DNA from: Luidia sarsii
Lineage: Eukaryota; Echinodermata; Asteroidea; Paxillosida; Luidiidae
Direction of reading: 5' to 3'
Assembly: GCA_949987565.1 (NCBI GenBank)
Contig: OX465115.1
Coordinates: 2,747,959 to 2,811,958, forward strand
Length of the DNA: 64,000 bases
Positions 21,976 through 33,504 of this stretch are shown in pieces. The notes beneath the pieces were generated by a model that worked only from the letters and a program-made list of their open reading frames with translations, searched no databases and had not been told where the DNA came from. The first letter of the stretch is position 1, and each line of letters starts with the position of its first letter. Position numbers and translations under genes: made by a program.

Positions 21976-23519
21976 CACTGCACGACGCAGTGCGATTCCT
22001 TTCCGGTTCGCCTATGAAGCAACGACTATTGTGTTTGCACAAGCGCGTCGCTTCGCGCCGTTGCGAGAGCAATGGCTTTGGCGAGATGTTTGCCATGAGA
22101 CGGCTGTCTTAACTCACACACACACACACACACAAGAAGGTGAGCTGAAAATATTTGTCAAAAAATTATAGCGAGGAACTTTTGCCATATGACCGGGAGG
22201 AATTCACAGCGGGTTGCCCACACATCGGAGGACTAATTAAGTCCTCTTTGCAGTTAATGACGGATGAGGCAACGGCTATCTGTGCACGTTTCGTCCGTGG
22301 CCGTGCGGCCATGCCGGCTTCCGCTATGCTCACCGGCAATTTCACCCGTCGGGCAGGGGGGGTGGTGGAGGGAGGTGGAGGGGAAAAATTCCTGGCACAA
22401 TGGAGGACCCCCGTTCAAGCGCAGGGAGGAGAAGCAGAGCCGGTTATCAGTCGCAGGCGCCATTCAGGAGCGGAAATCGAAACACGGGCGATTGAAGTTC
22501 AAGCAGCATAACTCGGGAGAGAGAGAGAGAGACGTGGCGGGCGCAGGGAGGGGAGGGGGAGGACAAGGGGAGGGGAACTCGCCTCTGTGTCAACACGATG
22601 ATATGGTAAGTCATATAGGGGCAGCGAGGACGGTCCAAGAGACACTGTTTGCAGTATGCATGTCCATGCTCGCACAAAGACACAAACCAAATAATTCCTG
22701 GTTACGAATTAACCACTCTTATTTCTGGTCGGAAAAATTTGGTGGAAACATTAGTGACCCCTTGATCAATCCCTCTCACCTTTCTGACCCCCCTTAAAGA
22801 AAAGGTTCTCAATTGAAGTACAGTATTTCTTTGTATTTTTCCTCAACTCCAGTTTCCAATATAATTTTCAAGGTCAATCATACACCCTTTAATTGTGTAG
22901 ATTTGACCCAATTTTTTTTTAAAGCCTATAGATAGGGCCTACTGGGCATTTTTATTGGCCTATGCTGTTGATTTGATAATCGTGCCCTTGCAAAACAGAC
23001 GCAAATTCTTCACTACACAAAACTAATGCAAAACATTAATATTAAAAATGGCAAGATCTTTTCGATTGCTAATTTTTAAAGCATTGTGAGAAGAACATTG
23101 CCATTGATTTCCACACTGGTTCTGGACCCTGTTATTAATAAAGAGGCGAGCCCAGGTTAAAAAAAAAAAAAACATATCCGTGTTTTGGTTGATCCTTGAG
23201 GAAATAAAGAGAGGGGGATATGACAGCTGGATTGGCGCTTGGTGGACTTTGCCGCTGAAGAAGGGAGATGGGGGAGGGCTGATTCTCAAATTAATTCAAA
23301 AGTTGCATCCAAACACCATGTGCCATCTTGCCAGGAGGGTGTTTGATGTCCAAACAGTCCCGGCTCAATGGCAGGGAAGGGGAGTCACCTGGCTTGGCTG
23401 GCATCAGCTGAACCGAGCCATCAGCCAAAGCGAGCCAAGGCATTTTAAGAGGCCCCGGCCCATCATCCTGAACCCATCTCCTACTCCTCGACACGAGTTT
23501 TGTCAAGGTAAATACAGAG
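21976..23519. other. Non-coding, nothing recognised
   Basis: A short (CA)n lies at 22,113-22,134. Overlapping frames at 22,155-22,797 have no recognisable family. AT-rich from about 22,800. Confidence 0.5.
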
Positions 23520-24408
23520 CTCTCCAGTCAGAGAGAGGGGGAGAGACAGGGAGGGAGAGAAAAAGAGAGAGAGAGGGAGGGAGAGATGGGGGAGAGAGAG
23601 ATAGAGAGAGAGAGGCAATGAGAGAGATGGAGAGGGAGAGGGAGAGAGGGAGGGAGAGAGGAGGAGAGAGAGAGGGAGGGAGAGATGGGGGAGAGAGAGA
23701 TAGAGAGAGAGAGGCAATGAGAGAGATGGAGAGGGAGAGGGAGAGAGGGAGGGAGAGAGGGGGAGAGAGAGAGGGAGGGAGAGAAAAAGAGAGAGAGAGG
23801 GGAGGGAGAGATGGGGGAGAGAGAGATAGAGAGAGAGAGGCAGTAAGAGAGATGGAGAGGGAGAGGGAGAGAGGGAGGGAGAGAGGAGGAGAGAGAGAGA
23901 GGGAGGGAGAGATGGGGGAGAGAGAGATAGAGAGAGAGAGCGGCAGAGAAAGAGATGGAGAGGGAGGGGGAGAGAGAGAGGGGGGGAGAGAGAGGGAGAG
24001 AGAGTGAGAGAGAGCAAGTGAGAGAGAGGGGGAGAGATGGGGGAGAGAGAAAGAGTAAGAGAGATAGAGTCAAAGAGAGTGAGAGGAAGAGAGAGAGAGA
24101 GGGGGAGAGAGAGGAAGAGAGAGAGGAAGAGAGATAGAGTCAAAGAGAGTAAGAGAGAGCGAGTGAGAGAGGGGAGAGATGGGGGGAGAGAGAGTGAGAG
24201 AGATAGAGAGAGGCAGAGATAGATGGAGAGAGAGTGAGAGAGAGAGGGGGAGAGAGGGAGAGAGAGGGGGAGAGAGAGAGGGGGAGGAGAGAGGGGGAGA
24301 GAGAGAGATGGAGAGAGAGAGTGAGAGAGAGGGGAGAGAGGGGGAGAGAGAGGGGAGAGAGAGAGAGAGGGGAGAGAGAGAGGGGGGAGAGAGAGAGTGA
24401 GAGGGAGG

Positions 24409-24444
<36 letters not shown>

Positions 24445-24780
24445 GAAAGAGAGGCAGACAGACAGACAGACAGACAATAAGAGACAGACAGAAAGACCAA
24501 TAGGGAAACAGACAGGGAGGGAGATAGACAGACAGTGAGATAAAGAGACAAAGAGACGGGATGTACATGTAGAACAAACAGAGAACTAGAAAGAGAGACA
24601 GAGGGACAGTGAGACAGAGACAGGGTGACAGAGAGACAAAGAGATGGAGAGAGACAGAGACAGAGATGAAAAGAGGCAAAAGAGCCATAGAGACAGAGTT
24701 GGGACAGAGTGAGAGGGAGAGACTGAGAGAGAGAGAGAAAAGAGGCCCTCAAGAGATAAAGCCGACAGAGTCAACAAGAC
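23520..24780. repeat. GA-rich tract with ~100-bp higher-order repeat
   Basis: 1.26 kb of nearly pure purine on the + strand. A block containing GATGGGGGAGAGAGAGATAG then GGCAATGAGAGAGATGGAG repeats, starting near 23,585, 23,683, 23,810 and 23,911 (spacings 98, 127 and 101). The third interval carries an extra GAAAAAGAGAGAG segment. From 24,030 a second motif (GATAGAGTCAAAGAGAGT) repeats twice, and after 24,410 the tract changes to CAGA-type repeats. The long frames are Arg/Glu or Ser/Leu/Pro low complexity. Confidence 0.95.
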
Positions 24781-24792
24781 TCAAGATCACTC

Positions 24793-24796
<4 letters not shown>

Positions 24797-24824
<28 letters not shown>
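24797..24824. repeat. (CT)n microsatellite
   Basis: Pure CT repeat directly after the GA tract, so purine strand polarity flips at about 24,790. Confidence 0.95.
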
Positions 24825-24826
<2 letters not shown>

Positions 24827-25424
24827 GGCTTTCCTCCAGAGAAGGGCCAGAGGAGTCTCGGCAGAGTCTTTGGCAAACAGGAAGAGACTCGAAGATGACA
24901 AGGGGTAGTAGGGATGTCTTAGGGCAAAGGATGGCTGCGCCTCTCACGCAACCCTCGACTAAACAAAACACACCTCACTCACAACCTGAACGGGCCGGTG
25001 AGGGAAGGGGGGGGAGGAGGGAAAGCGGGTAGGGAGGGAATCTCAAGCACCTCCCGATGTGAGGCAATCAAAATGAGAAAAGGCAATGCCTAGTTTGGCT
25101 GAAATGTGATACATCTCTCTCTCTCTCTCTCAAGAACGAGGTGGAATTTTAAACACTCAAGCTGGGACAATTTGGCCATCATTTCGAAATGACAACAACC
25201 GGGATTATTATCTCAGAGGATAAGATAATAGAAAAAAATAACCTTGATTCAACCATTCAAGTCATGTCATCATGCAATCAGTTATGACCAATACGACTAT
25301 TAAGAATAGTGGGGGGCCTATGTTTCTTATTACGATACACAGGCCACACATTTTTCTATTTTGAAAGGGAAGAAGGTAGGATCTTCCATTGAGGTAGAAT
25401 TGGGAGAGGTCTTTTTCCATCCTT
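24825..25424. other. Non-coding, nothing recognised
   Basis: G-runs at 25,009-25,020 and a short (CT)n at 25,113-25,130. No credible frame. Confidence 0.5.
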
Positions 25425-25509
25425 TCTTTGCGGAAGGTCCTGCTAGAACCAAAATGACAGGCCGTCCAATTTTCCAGCATTTGCATATTTCAGGTCATTA
25501 GTTCATATC
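25425..25509. mobile_element. Degraded GGCCTGACGTTTC-family fragment
   Basis: GCGGAAGGTCCTGCTAGAAC, then AATGACAGGCC, then CCAATTTTCCAGCATTTGCA correspond to the right hairpin arm and flank of the 2,185 and 18,573 elements, with many changes. The left arm is not recognisable. Confidence 0.55.
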
Positions 25510-25588
25510 GAATTGAAAAGTTGGCCAAGAAAAAATTGACTGGACCAGGACTTGAATCCGACACCTCTGGATTAACTATACCAAATTT
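25510..25588 (-). mobile_element. tRNA-derived SINE fragment, copy 3
   Basis: On the minus strand, a B-box-like GGATTCAAGTCCTGGTCCAG is followed by TCAATTTTTTCTTGGCCAAC and TTTTCAATTC. The anticodon-arm region (TAATCCAGAGGTGTC) is recognisable; the D-arm is weak. It is not a functional tRNA. Confidence 0.6.
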
Positions 25589-26439
25589 TTCAAACGTGAG
25601 TTTTATAGGGTTTAATACTATTGCATCTAGATGGAAGGCTAAAGAAAAGAGTAAGACCCATTTGAGTTGAGCTTGCATGTGGGTAACAGGCCTGTTGGGA
25701 TGGAGCCACCTGTGCCAGTCTGCGCATCCTTCGAGAAAAAGAGTCAGACACGGAGTTTCCTTCGTACTCACAAGTCACGTCTCATTTGAAAAAGTTGGCA
25801 AATCAGAGGGTCAAAGTTTTGGGGCCGACTCCCAGAGCCCGCAAGAAACAGGGTCCACACCCCCTCCCCTGCCCTCCTCTGCCCTCCCCTGCCCTCCCCT
25901 ACCCTCCCCTGCCTCAGGGGGAAGAGGAGAGGAGGAGGAGGAGGAGGAGGAGGGGGGGAGATGCCAGGAGAGGGGGGGGGCACCTCCCGTTAGAACTTAG
26001 AGACTGGCAGTGGCAACGGCAAATGAAGCAACCTCCTAATCAGCCAGGAGGTGTTGACACGATTGGGGAGGAAGAGGGTTGAAGGCATTTCACTGTTCAG
26101 GATGCGTTCAAAACTGGGGGTGAACTCATGTTGCACTGCGCTGTACTGACAACCAGGTATTAGCACGGGGCCAGCACGGTTAGTGGGGAGGGGGGGAAGG
26201 GGAGGGCAGGGCAGGGCAGAGAGACAGGAGAGAGAGAGAGAGGGGAGGGAGGTTCACCTCACTGCGGGTCAACAGCCCAACGGATAATAGACCCCCAGTG
26301 ATGTGACAGGCAGCAAGTGGAAGCCCCCTTTTCTTGACGGAAACCGAGTTTATGGATTTACCACGCATCCTGTCTAGATGTGCACATGCCTTGTGCTGGG
26401 GACAAAGTGATACATGCTCCACATCACCAAGTCCAAGGC
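25589..26439. other. Non-coding with C-rich then G-rich patch
   Basis: CCCTCCCCTGCC-type repeats at 25,859-25,915 are followed immediately by (GGA)n and G-runs at 25,917-25,980. The strand with G-runs switches between the two halves. No gene-like signal. Confidence 0.55.
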
Positions 26440-26917
26440 GGTGATACAGAAATAGGATTTGAACAAGAGCTAAAAACTCTTCTTAGGTAATGTTCACAAT
26501 ATGATCAATAGGCCTACAGGAGTGATTCTTTATATTCTTTTTAGCGCCTGATTTTACCCCAAAATTTTGAAAAAAGTCCATGTTCGCCTCCCCCAAAAAA
26601 ATTCCCCCTGTGAGCATGTGACATCACATACATACCAAAAGCAGCCGAGCAGGGTGATTGGAATGCTGAGACGATAAAGCGCATACCATAGTTCAAAGTT
26701 CATGACCTCAACATCCTCAAGTCTAACCACACATTCTATATGTGACGTAGTACATTCGTCTCCAAAGTGGGGCGCACAATTTTCGGACCAAAATACCGCA
26801 TTTTTTGGGGTTGTTGCTAAATGAAGAATTTTTGGTCTCAAAAAGGAAAGACACGTTGTGTTTTATAACAATACCCATTTATGCAACCCCAAGTTAATTT
26901 TGATTTCTGTATAGCTT
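26440..26917 (-). repeat. Dispersed ~490-bp repeat, copy 2 (inverted)
   Basis: Reverse-complement match to 975-1,468, from TAGCTCTTGTTCAAATCC through AACATTACCTAAGAAGAG (read on the minus strand) to AAATCAAAATTAACTTGGGG. Differences are numerous in the middle, so the two copies are not recent duplicates. Confidence 0.75.
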
Positions 26918-27055
26918 TAAATAAAGGGGATGCAAGTTCAACTGGATTAGGAAAACATGCACTTACTTAATTCCAGACCCACGCCCCCGCTCAAAAAAGA
27001 AAGAAAATAATCTTAACTGACTTGCATGTAATTGTAAGCTACTGTATCAAAAATG

Positions 27056-27265
27056 AAGAGGGCCTGACGTTTCAATCCTAGCAGGACCTTCCTCAAAGGC
27101 AGATTTTAAACAACAATGTTGGCAACTGCTGACTGACTTCAAAGAATAATACATACAAGTACATGTACAGTATATCTGAACAATTGTAGAAGGCCTGGCA
27201 ACTCACTCCTAGCAGAACCTTTCTTTCTTTCTTTTCCGACCCTTGAGAAAGGTCATTCCAGGATC
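27056..27265. mobile_element. Degraded GGCCTGACGTTTC-family element
   Basis: Left part GAGGGCCTGACGTTTCAATC then CTAGCAGGACC (27,058-27,090) and right part CTTGAGAAAGGTCATTCCAG (27,242-27,261) keep the family motifs. About 150 bp in between include AACAATGTTGGCAACTGCTG and ACTGACTTCA, which are flank-like, and a second partial arm (AGGCCTGGCAACTCACTCCT). It may be two overlapping fragments. Confidence 0.55.
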
Positions 27266-28950
27266 AAATCGGATTTTTTTTTTCGAAAGTCTAAATTGAA
27301 TCAGATTTTTTCTCTGTGATCAGGTTTTCTGAAGGAAGACTTCCTTATAATATTACATGAAGCCCCACATAAACAAGTCTATGCAAAACCAAACAGCACG
27401 ACAGGGTGAACAACACTACAAAACAAAACAAAAATCCCCCCAAAAGAACCGTGGGGGTTCCAGTTAAAACCTTCACACAACACAAAAAAAACACGGCGCT
27501 ACACAATAACACTGTATGGAAGATGAATCCCAATGAGGTGCGTGGTTGGGGAATCACATTTTCAGAGAGTAAAGCAATTACACGTGCACACGTGTTGATC
27601 CTAGACACAACGCCTAACCCAGCGTGAACGCGCACAGCATCAGGGCGCCTACGTTTACCCGGTTTACCTAGGACTTGTGTATAATGCATATACGGAAGAT
27701 TACTGACTCCAACCTCCACAGGTGTGGGGCGATTGCATGTGTCTGTCTGCGAGAAGAATAAATGCCATTCTCCAATCCTAGCCAAGGTCACGCGGGGGGG
27801 CCTTTTTGATAAAAAAAAGAAAAGAAAAAAAATGGGCACGCTCTCTGAATTCTGATTGCAAAACAAAATCTTGCACCGACCGCAGGTGAACATTACCAAT
27901 TGTTTGTTGACATCGCGCCGGCAAAGATGGATGAGCTGTCCCCGGAATTCCATTCAGGTATCTCTTCCCCTCATTACTGGGGAGTCCCTTGGCGCGACTT
28001 GCTCCAATAAACTTGAATCCGCGGCGCACAATAGCCGGGAGGACTCCACAGTCCCAGAACCCAGTCAGCGACACAGCCGACTGTATAAAATCTGCCTGCT
28101 ATTCACTCTGACATCAATTATAAAAGGATTCCCGCTATTCAGGACACACATCCCAAACCCCAAACCCCACAAACAGAAATAAAATTCAGTTTGTCGTCGC
28201 CTTCTCATTTCTCACCAAAACTTGTCACGGGATTACAGAGTTGTGTAATGACGCATTTCACGCTTAAGTACCCACTTTTTTTCTTCTTTTTTTAAAGCTG
28301 CCATGCAGGGGGTTGAAAAAAACCACACCAAACTGAAAACCAAACCAAACAAGTTTATTTTTTAGGGGTGGCCCTTCCTGTGCTTCTTAACTTGGCATTG
28401 CCACGAATACCTTTGATCAAGGCATTATATTGGCCATTATAAAGACTGTACTGCAGACTTCATCCCATGCAACCTCTACCAACTTCACAATGCCGCCAAA
28501 ACAGCCTGCAAAAAGTGCAGTAACCTGGGGGCACATTCAGATTCAATCAGTCCTGAGCACACATTTAGATAATGGGAAGCAGACGATCCACTGACGGGCG
28601 CAAAGAGTCGAGTCTTTTCATGTCGCTGGAAAGATGATTTTCGTTGTTGCGGATGGGGAAGAATGATATTCCATCAGGCAGCCGAATATCTGGACTGTGT
28701 GATTGGATTCAGCCGGGGCGAATGTGTGGGTGGAAAAAGCACTGTATACAGAAACTCTCATAGGCTGTGCTTTCTATGGAGACATTTCTACAATGCATGT
28801 TAGCAGAAAGATCAACCTATACATACAGTATCGTCGGCACTTTCATGAACTAGCAAATCCATCAACGCAGGCGAAAAAACCCGTTAAAGTGCGATAAAAG
28901 TTGGCCGCATTTTTTCCAAAGACTATTTTGACTCATCTTTCAATGTCAAA
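27266..28950. other. Non-coding, nothing recognised
   Basis: Mixed, moderately AT-rich sequence. The 202-codon minus-strand frame at 27,345-27,953 has no recognisable domain and overlaps frames in other phases; I do not support it as a gene. Confidence 0.5.
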
Positions 28951-28954
28951 AATT

Positions 28955-29045
28955 AGGAGGGCCCCCACAATTCGTTCCTAGCACTAGCAGGGCCTTTCTC
29001 AAAGGATTGTCATTTTAGTCAGCAAGCAGTATGAGACATTGTTTG
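28955..29045. mobile_element. Degraded GGCCTGACGTTTC-family fragment
   Basis: AGGAGGGCCCCCACAATTCG, then AGCAGGGCCTTTCTCAAAGG and TTTTAGTCAGCAAGCAGTAT are diverged versions of the hairpin arm and flank. Confidence 0.5.
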
Positions 29046-29483
29046 CATACAACTCTGAGTCAGTAATCATTGGCTGTGGCTTCAGTTTACACACAAGCCT
29101 ATGGAGGCCTCTAAAGGCTCTAACTAGCGGCTTCAGGCAATCACCATAGGCCATAGATAGTGTGTGTTTTTTCTCGGACTAAAGCCAATGATTTGGGATG
29201 CAACCTATGCAGAAAAGATAGGGAAAAAAGCACCAGTGGGGCAAGTTTGGAAAGGGCACCTTATATACCTTTCAAGTCTTAATCAGTATGTCTAAATAGG
29301 CCTACATACAAAGTGATGTGGGTACGTATAAATATGAACATTATCTACATTTTCTTCATCATTTGTTGTCAGTTGGAATCGTATGCCTATGTGGGCCCAG
29401 GCTAAATTGACAAACCCATTTTCAAACTCTCCCTGTGATTTCTAAGAACAATAACGACCTAAGGAAAACACTTGAAGACTAAT
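29046..29483. other. Non-coding, nothing recognised
   Basis: No gene, repeat family or RNA gene identified. Confidence 0.45.
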
Positions 29484-29772
29484 CAGATAAGGCTTGAAGG
29501 TTTGCATGGCGGAAAAAAAACATAGTGGAAGATTTGTGGCGGAAAAAAAAACATAGTGGAAGATTTTAGGTGACACCATGCATCTCTTCTCTTTAAAGAA
29601 GTGTGGCTCTGAAAAGAGCCGGTAACACAACGTTTCGGGTAGTGTGTATTCTGCCTGTCTTCAGGATTGTCAGAGTACACACTACCCGAAACGTGGAGTT
29701 ACCGGCCTTTTTCAGAGCCACACTTCTTGAAAGAGAAGAGATACATGGTGTCACCGCAAACCTTCCACTAAG
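29484..29772. mobile_element. Palindromic MITE, CAACGTTTCGGGTAGTG family
   Basis: Lead GAAGGTTTGCATGGCGGAAA, then a short tandem duplication of GGCGGAAAAAAAACATAGTG (29,508-29,560). The hairpin runs from GGAAGATTTTAGGTGACACC to the inverted GGTGTCACCGCAAACCTTCC. Inner stems GAAGTGTGGCTCTGAAAAGA and CAACGTTTCGGGTAGTGTGT pair with inverted copies at 29,676-29,728. Same family as 12,090-12,368. Confidence 0.88.
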
Positions 29773-29922
29773 ACTAACCAGCTTGGAAGAGTGCATTTAT
29801 AAGCTTCTGTTTGGAACAACCTCTTGATCGAATGCAAGTACTTCCTCATACGATTTGCTAACAGAAGTAAATGATACAGTATCTGAATGTCTGAGAGGGT
29901 AGCTGAAAAATAGCATGTATAG

Positions 29923-30120
29923 CTGCCAACCTATCTTAAAGGAAAATACAGATTCTTCTGCTAAAAAAAAAAAGAGGAATCACAGAGCAAACTACATGGG
30001 AATACGTGTGTATAAATTCCAATCCAAAAATTGGATTCTGTTTGTTTGTGAGTTTGCAAAAAGTGAGAAATTTGGACCAAAAAAGAAGAACGATTCCTCC
30101 AAAATGGGAATGGTTGTCAG
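29923..30120. mobile_element. MITE-like element with CTGCCAACC termini, copy 2
   Basis: 198 bp from CTGCCAACCTATCTTAAAGG to GGAATGGTTGTCAG. The inverted termini have one mismatch. Direct-orientation relative of 11,768-11,958, with A-run length differences. Confidence 0.75.
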
Positions 30121-31025
30121 CTACGCAGCATGCGGAGAAGATAGAGAAAAAAAAGGACCAGGATGAAGAGTCACGTTTTTGGGGCACTTCCAAGCGGACT
30201 GCACATTAAAGAGGTTTTACTGGGAAAGGGGGCTAAACCCAGGGAGAAAAGCGGGGTCACCGAGGTCTACGCTGAAAGAGCGTTGGAGAGGCGATGGGCG
30301 CACTCCTTGAAAGAATCCATACAAAGATTAAAGGGGGTAATTTCCACATCAAGGTTTTGGGAAGGGAATCGACCGTGGGAGGAAGGTCAGCAGCCTAGGG
30401 GGCAAAATTAAATTAAACCCTCCTCCAATGCACCGTCAAAAAAAAAACCCCACTATTCAACAAATTTTGGGAGGGGGGAGTAGGGAGGGGGCAACAACAA
30501 CTGCCCCCAAAACTCCTCGCAGAAATGGACGTAGGTCGTTGTGGCCTGACCTTAATTTATATACAAAAGGTGTAGAGATGTACATCTTTAAGAGAAAAAA
30601 AAACGAGAGAGTGAGTTCAGCTTTTGGAAGCTCTGGTTTGTCTGTGAGTGGCATGAATGCACTTGCACAGGGTCTTCTAGGCAAGACCGTTTTTTCTTTC
30701 TTCTGTTTTTCGTTTAATTTTTTTTTTTATTCAACCGGGGATTAGTGATGAGATCCGGTCGGTCCAATATCTGGCCGACGAAATTTCGAGATTGGAACGG
30801 TTCACAACAACCTCTTGCCTCCCTGACTGCATAGGGCTGGCCTACTACGTGCATCCTTCAACGGCAAATGCAGGCATCGCATTGTCCCTTTGAAATCATG
30901 ACTGCTGACCGCCATCACCAAAGAAGACAGAAGACGGTCTGGCGTTCGGCAATGGTGGGAACATACAAACTAAGGATGTACGCACTTGTACAAACAAGCA
31001 AGAACGAGGCACAAGGGTACTATAA
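30121..31025. other. Non-coding, nothing recognised
   Basis: Purine-leaning sequence with short A-runs. No gene-like reading frame. Confidence 0.5.
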
Positions 31026-31274
31026 GGGTGGATTTCACAAAGCCTTACGCTGCATCAGACTCTGGCGGTGTCCGGAGCTACGGCTATTGTCTTCGCATCT
31101 CCATGCATTTCAAATAGGGGGAAGACCTAGCCCTAGCTCTAGACGCCCGTTTCTGACACGGCCTCAGTTTGGATAGATAACCCCTCCTCTTCAGCTGGGA
31201 TAGGCCGGGTTCTGTGCATCACTCACGTGCCTGATAATTTGTCGCAAGTTACAATGAGTTTGATGAAATCGGTC
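31026..31274. mobile_element. GGGTGGATTTCAC MITE, interrupted copy
   Basis: Left end GGGTGGATTTCACAAAGCCT matches 9,520-9,540, and the right end TCGCAAGTTACAATGAGTTT followed by GATGAAATC matches 9,640-9,664. Between them lies about 150 bp absent from the first copy (31,055-31,195), starting AGACTCTGGCGGTGTCCGGA and containing CTAGCCCTAGCTCTAG. It is either an insertion or a longer subfamily. Confidence 0.7.
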
Positions 31275-31505
31275 ATAAATCCTTGTGTGCCTTCCAGAAG
31301 AAGGCAAAAGAAGGTCTTTTTTTGTATTACTAATTATTTACCATTTTGTGCACGCTTCAATCCTATCCACAGTTCGTGTTCACATATAGCGAGTAAAAAC
31401 TCCTTGTAAAAAGCCATAAAACGGACCAGACAGACTTTGTTTCCAGCAAAACCTGCATGAAGTGATTTTTAGCATCTGACGAGCCCGATGCGAATGTCAG
31501 CAGCT

Positions 31506-31854
31506 CGTTTCCACTGGACTAAAATTTAACCGAGACGATGGTTAAATTTCCAATGGTCAAATTTGACCGAGATGATGGTTATTTAAAGTAACCAAGCTGG
31601 CAAAAATTATTTGTGCACAGTGGATGTACGCCGAGTCGCGTTTTACCGAGTGGTGCGTTTCCACTGGACTAATCTGCTCGGTTAAACTTACCTGGTCACT
31701 TTCACTGGGCAGAGGTTGGCCGGTAAAAGTAACCGTTTGGCTCGGTTGAAGTATACCCGAGAGGAAATTTAACTGGGCCGTTTCCACTGGACTTAAAATG
31801 GGAAAAGTAACCATCGTCTCGGTTACTTTGACCGAAATAAGTCCGGTGGAAACG
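31506..31854. mobile_element. Inverted-repeat element with CGTTTCCACTGGACT termini
   Basis: Left end CGTTTCCACTGGACTAAAAT; right end AAGTCCGGTGGAAACG. Two further direct copies of the terminal motif lie inside at 31,656-31,670 and 31,780-31,794, and CGAGACGATGGTTA / TAACCATCGTCTCGG (31,531 and 31,808) are inverted. The several termini suggest nested or dimeric insertions. No coding potential. Confidence 0.7.
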
Positions 31855-33504
31855 CGGCTCTTCTTGTGCCAGATTTATCACACTTCCTTACATCACAGAT
31901 CTGGGAGTCATCAGCGAGTCACATTCATGCTTGCAATGATCAGCGGTCCAGCTATCCACTCAAGAACAAAGTCAGAAGCAAAACCTGAGCCGAGTAACAG
32001 ACTACATCATCCACAAGTGCCCCCACGTTTCACCGCACCCAGGAACTTGGAACTCAAAAACCCAGACCAAGACACAGCGAGCTGGCTGTAGACTGAGGCT
32101 GAGCGACACCGCCTAGCTGCCTCATATATATACGAAAGAAGAAGAATCCCTTGCTTAAACTGTTGACACGCGGGACAAAATCTCAACTGAAAAAAAAGTG
32201 GGAAGACCCACCAGATCCTGAGTAGAGCAGAGTCAGACTTAGGTGATTGTTGGGGGGGCCGGAGCTGGTGTCTCTCAGGGGGCTGTTCCTCCGGCCGGGG
32301 GGATTCAGGGCTACAAAAGAGGGGCTTAGAGAGTAATTTGGCTGTAAATGAGCTGTTCCGGGGATCAACCTCTGAAAGGGAGCCCAGACTGGGAACAAAG
32401 GCTTTCGGCTCGAGGGAACATTGTTAACTCGGGCGTGAAAAGGTGGCAGTCTTGCTCCTGGATAAGCCACTTAAAGTTGAGCCAGATTCACCTTGGGAGA
32501 CACAAAAGAAGCTATCTGTGACTGACTCCTACCGAGACTGCTCCCTCTCTGCTCTCCACCCATTATCAAACTATTACCTCGCTCTCCATCACATCGGGCT
32601 TCTGATACCACCGTTATTTTCTTGTCGGCTTTTGTTGAGTAACTAACCTGTTCTGACATGTGTGGGGATATAGGTTGGGGGTTTCAGTCAGAATTGGTAG
32701 GACGGGGGGAGGAAAAACTGAGGCGCGAGAGAAATCGTCTAGTTCATGATGGATTCGGTGGTCAGTCCACAGTCACTGGGTTAGGCCCAGAACCGTCTGC
32801 TGGACTGGAGTGGGTTCAGCAGATGGCGTGCACTTCTATGGATTCCAAAGAAAGCAAGAGTTTAAAAAAAACCACACCTGGAATGAGTATTGTATTTGCG
32901 TAGCACTGTAAGTGTAACAGACCTCAATGTATCTCGTGCATTCTGAAGACTTTCAAATACATACCAAATAGGGGATGGGGGCTCAGTTAAACACAAAAAT
33001 AAAATACATACAGGGAATTCAAGGCAGAGAAAGCCTAAAAAACAGAAGAAGAAAAAAAAGAAGAAGACCCGCTCACTGAGAGTATGCATGCTGTGTGAAA
33101 AAAAAGTCCAGTGCAAAGCTGTTGATTCAGTTCTAAGTTAATCCGCCAAATTCTCTGTTTGTTTGCTTTGGCCTTTGAGGAAGATCGCGGAGATGCCGTT
33201 GCGGCGACTTCCATTCATCAGGGCAGTGTCCCTTTGTGCCATCCTGGGAGAGTCATCTTCGGGAAGGCATGTCCCCAAAGCAAATGTTGTCTCAGCAAAT
33301 ACCGAGGTGGAGGGACAACGAATATTTGCCTCCCAGCCCGGGAACGCTCTCCTCGACAACTCCTACCTATGTACGTACATCCTGCCGCCTGGACTTGCTG
33401 CAGCCTGGCCCTTGGACACTAATGTGCATGGATGGATTTTTTTTTTTAAACAGCTTCCACAACACATCCCACCAAACTAACCCCCTACCAATTTTTTGGT
33501 AGGA
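31855..33504. other. Non-coding, nothing recognised
   Basis: Mixed composition. Overlapping + frames at 33,159-33,502 occupy all three phases of the same stretch with no recognisable family; at most one could be real and none is convincing. Confidence 0.5.

Noticed and set aside
23180..24752. Frames of 275 and 423 codons across the GA tract
   Set aside because: The longest frames in the window, but their composition is Arg/Glu on one strand and Ser/Leu/Pro on the other, as expected from a stop-free purine repeat.
27345..27953. 202-codon minus-strand frame
   Set aside because: No recognisable domain, hydrophobic runs come from T-rich sequence, and plus-strand frames overlap it; chance length in this composition is plausible.
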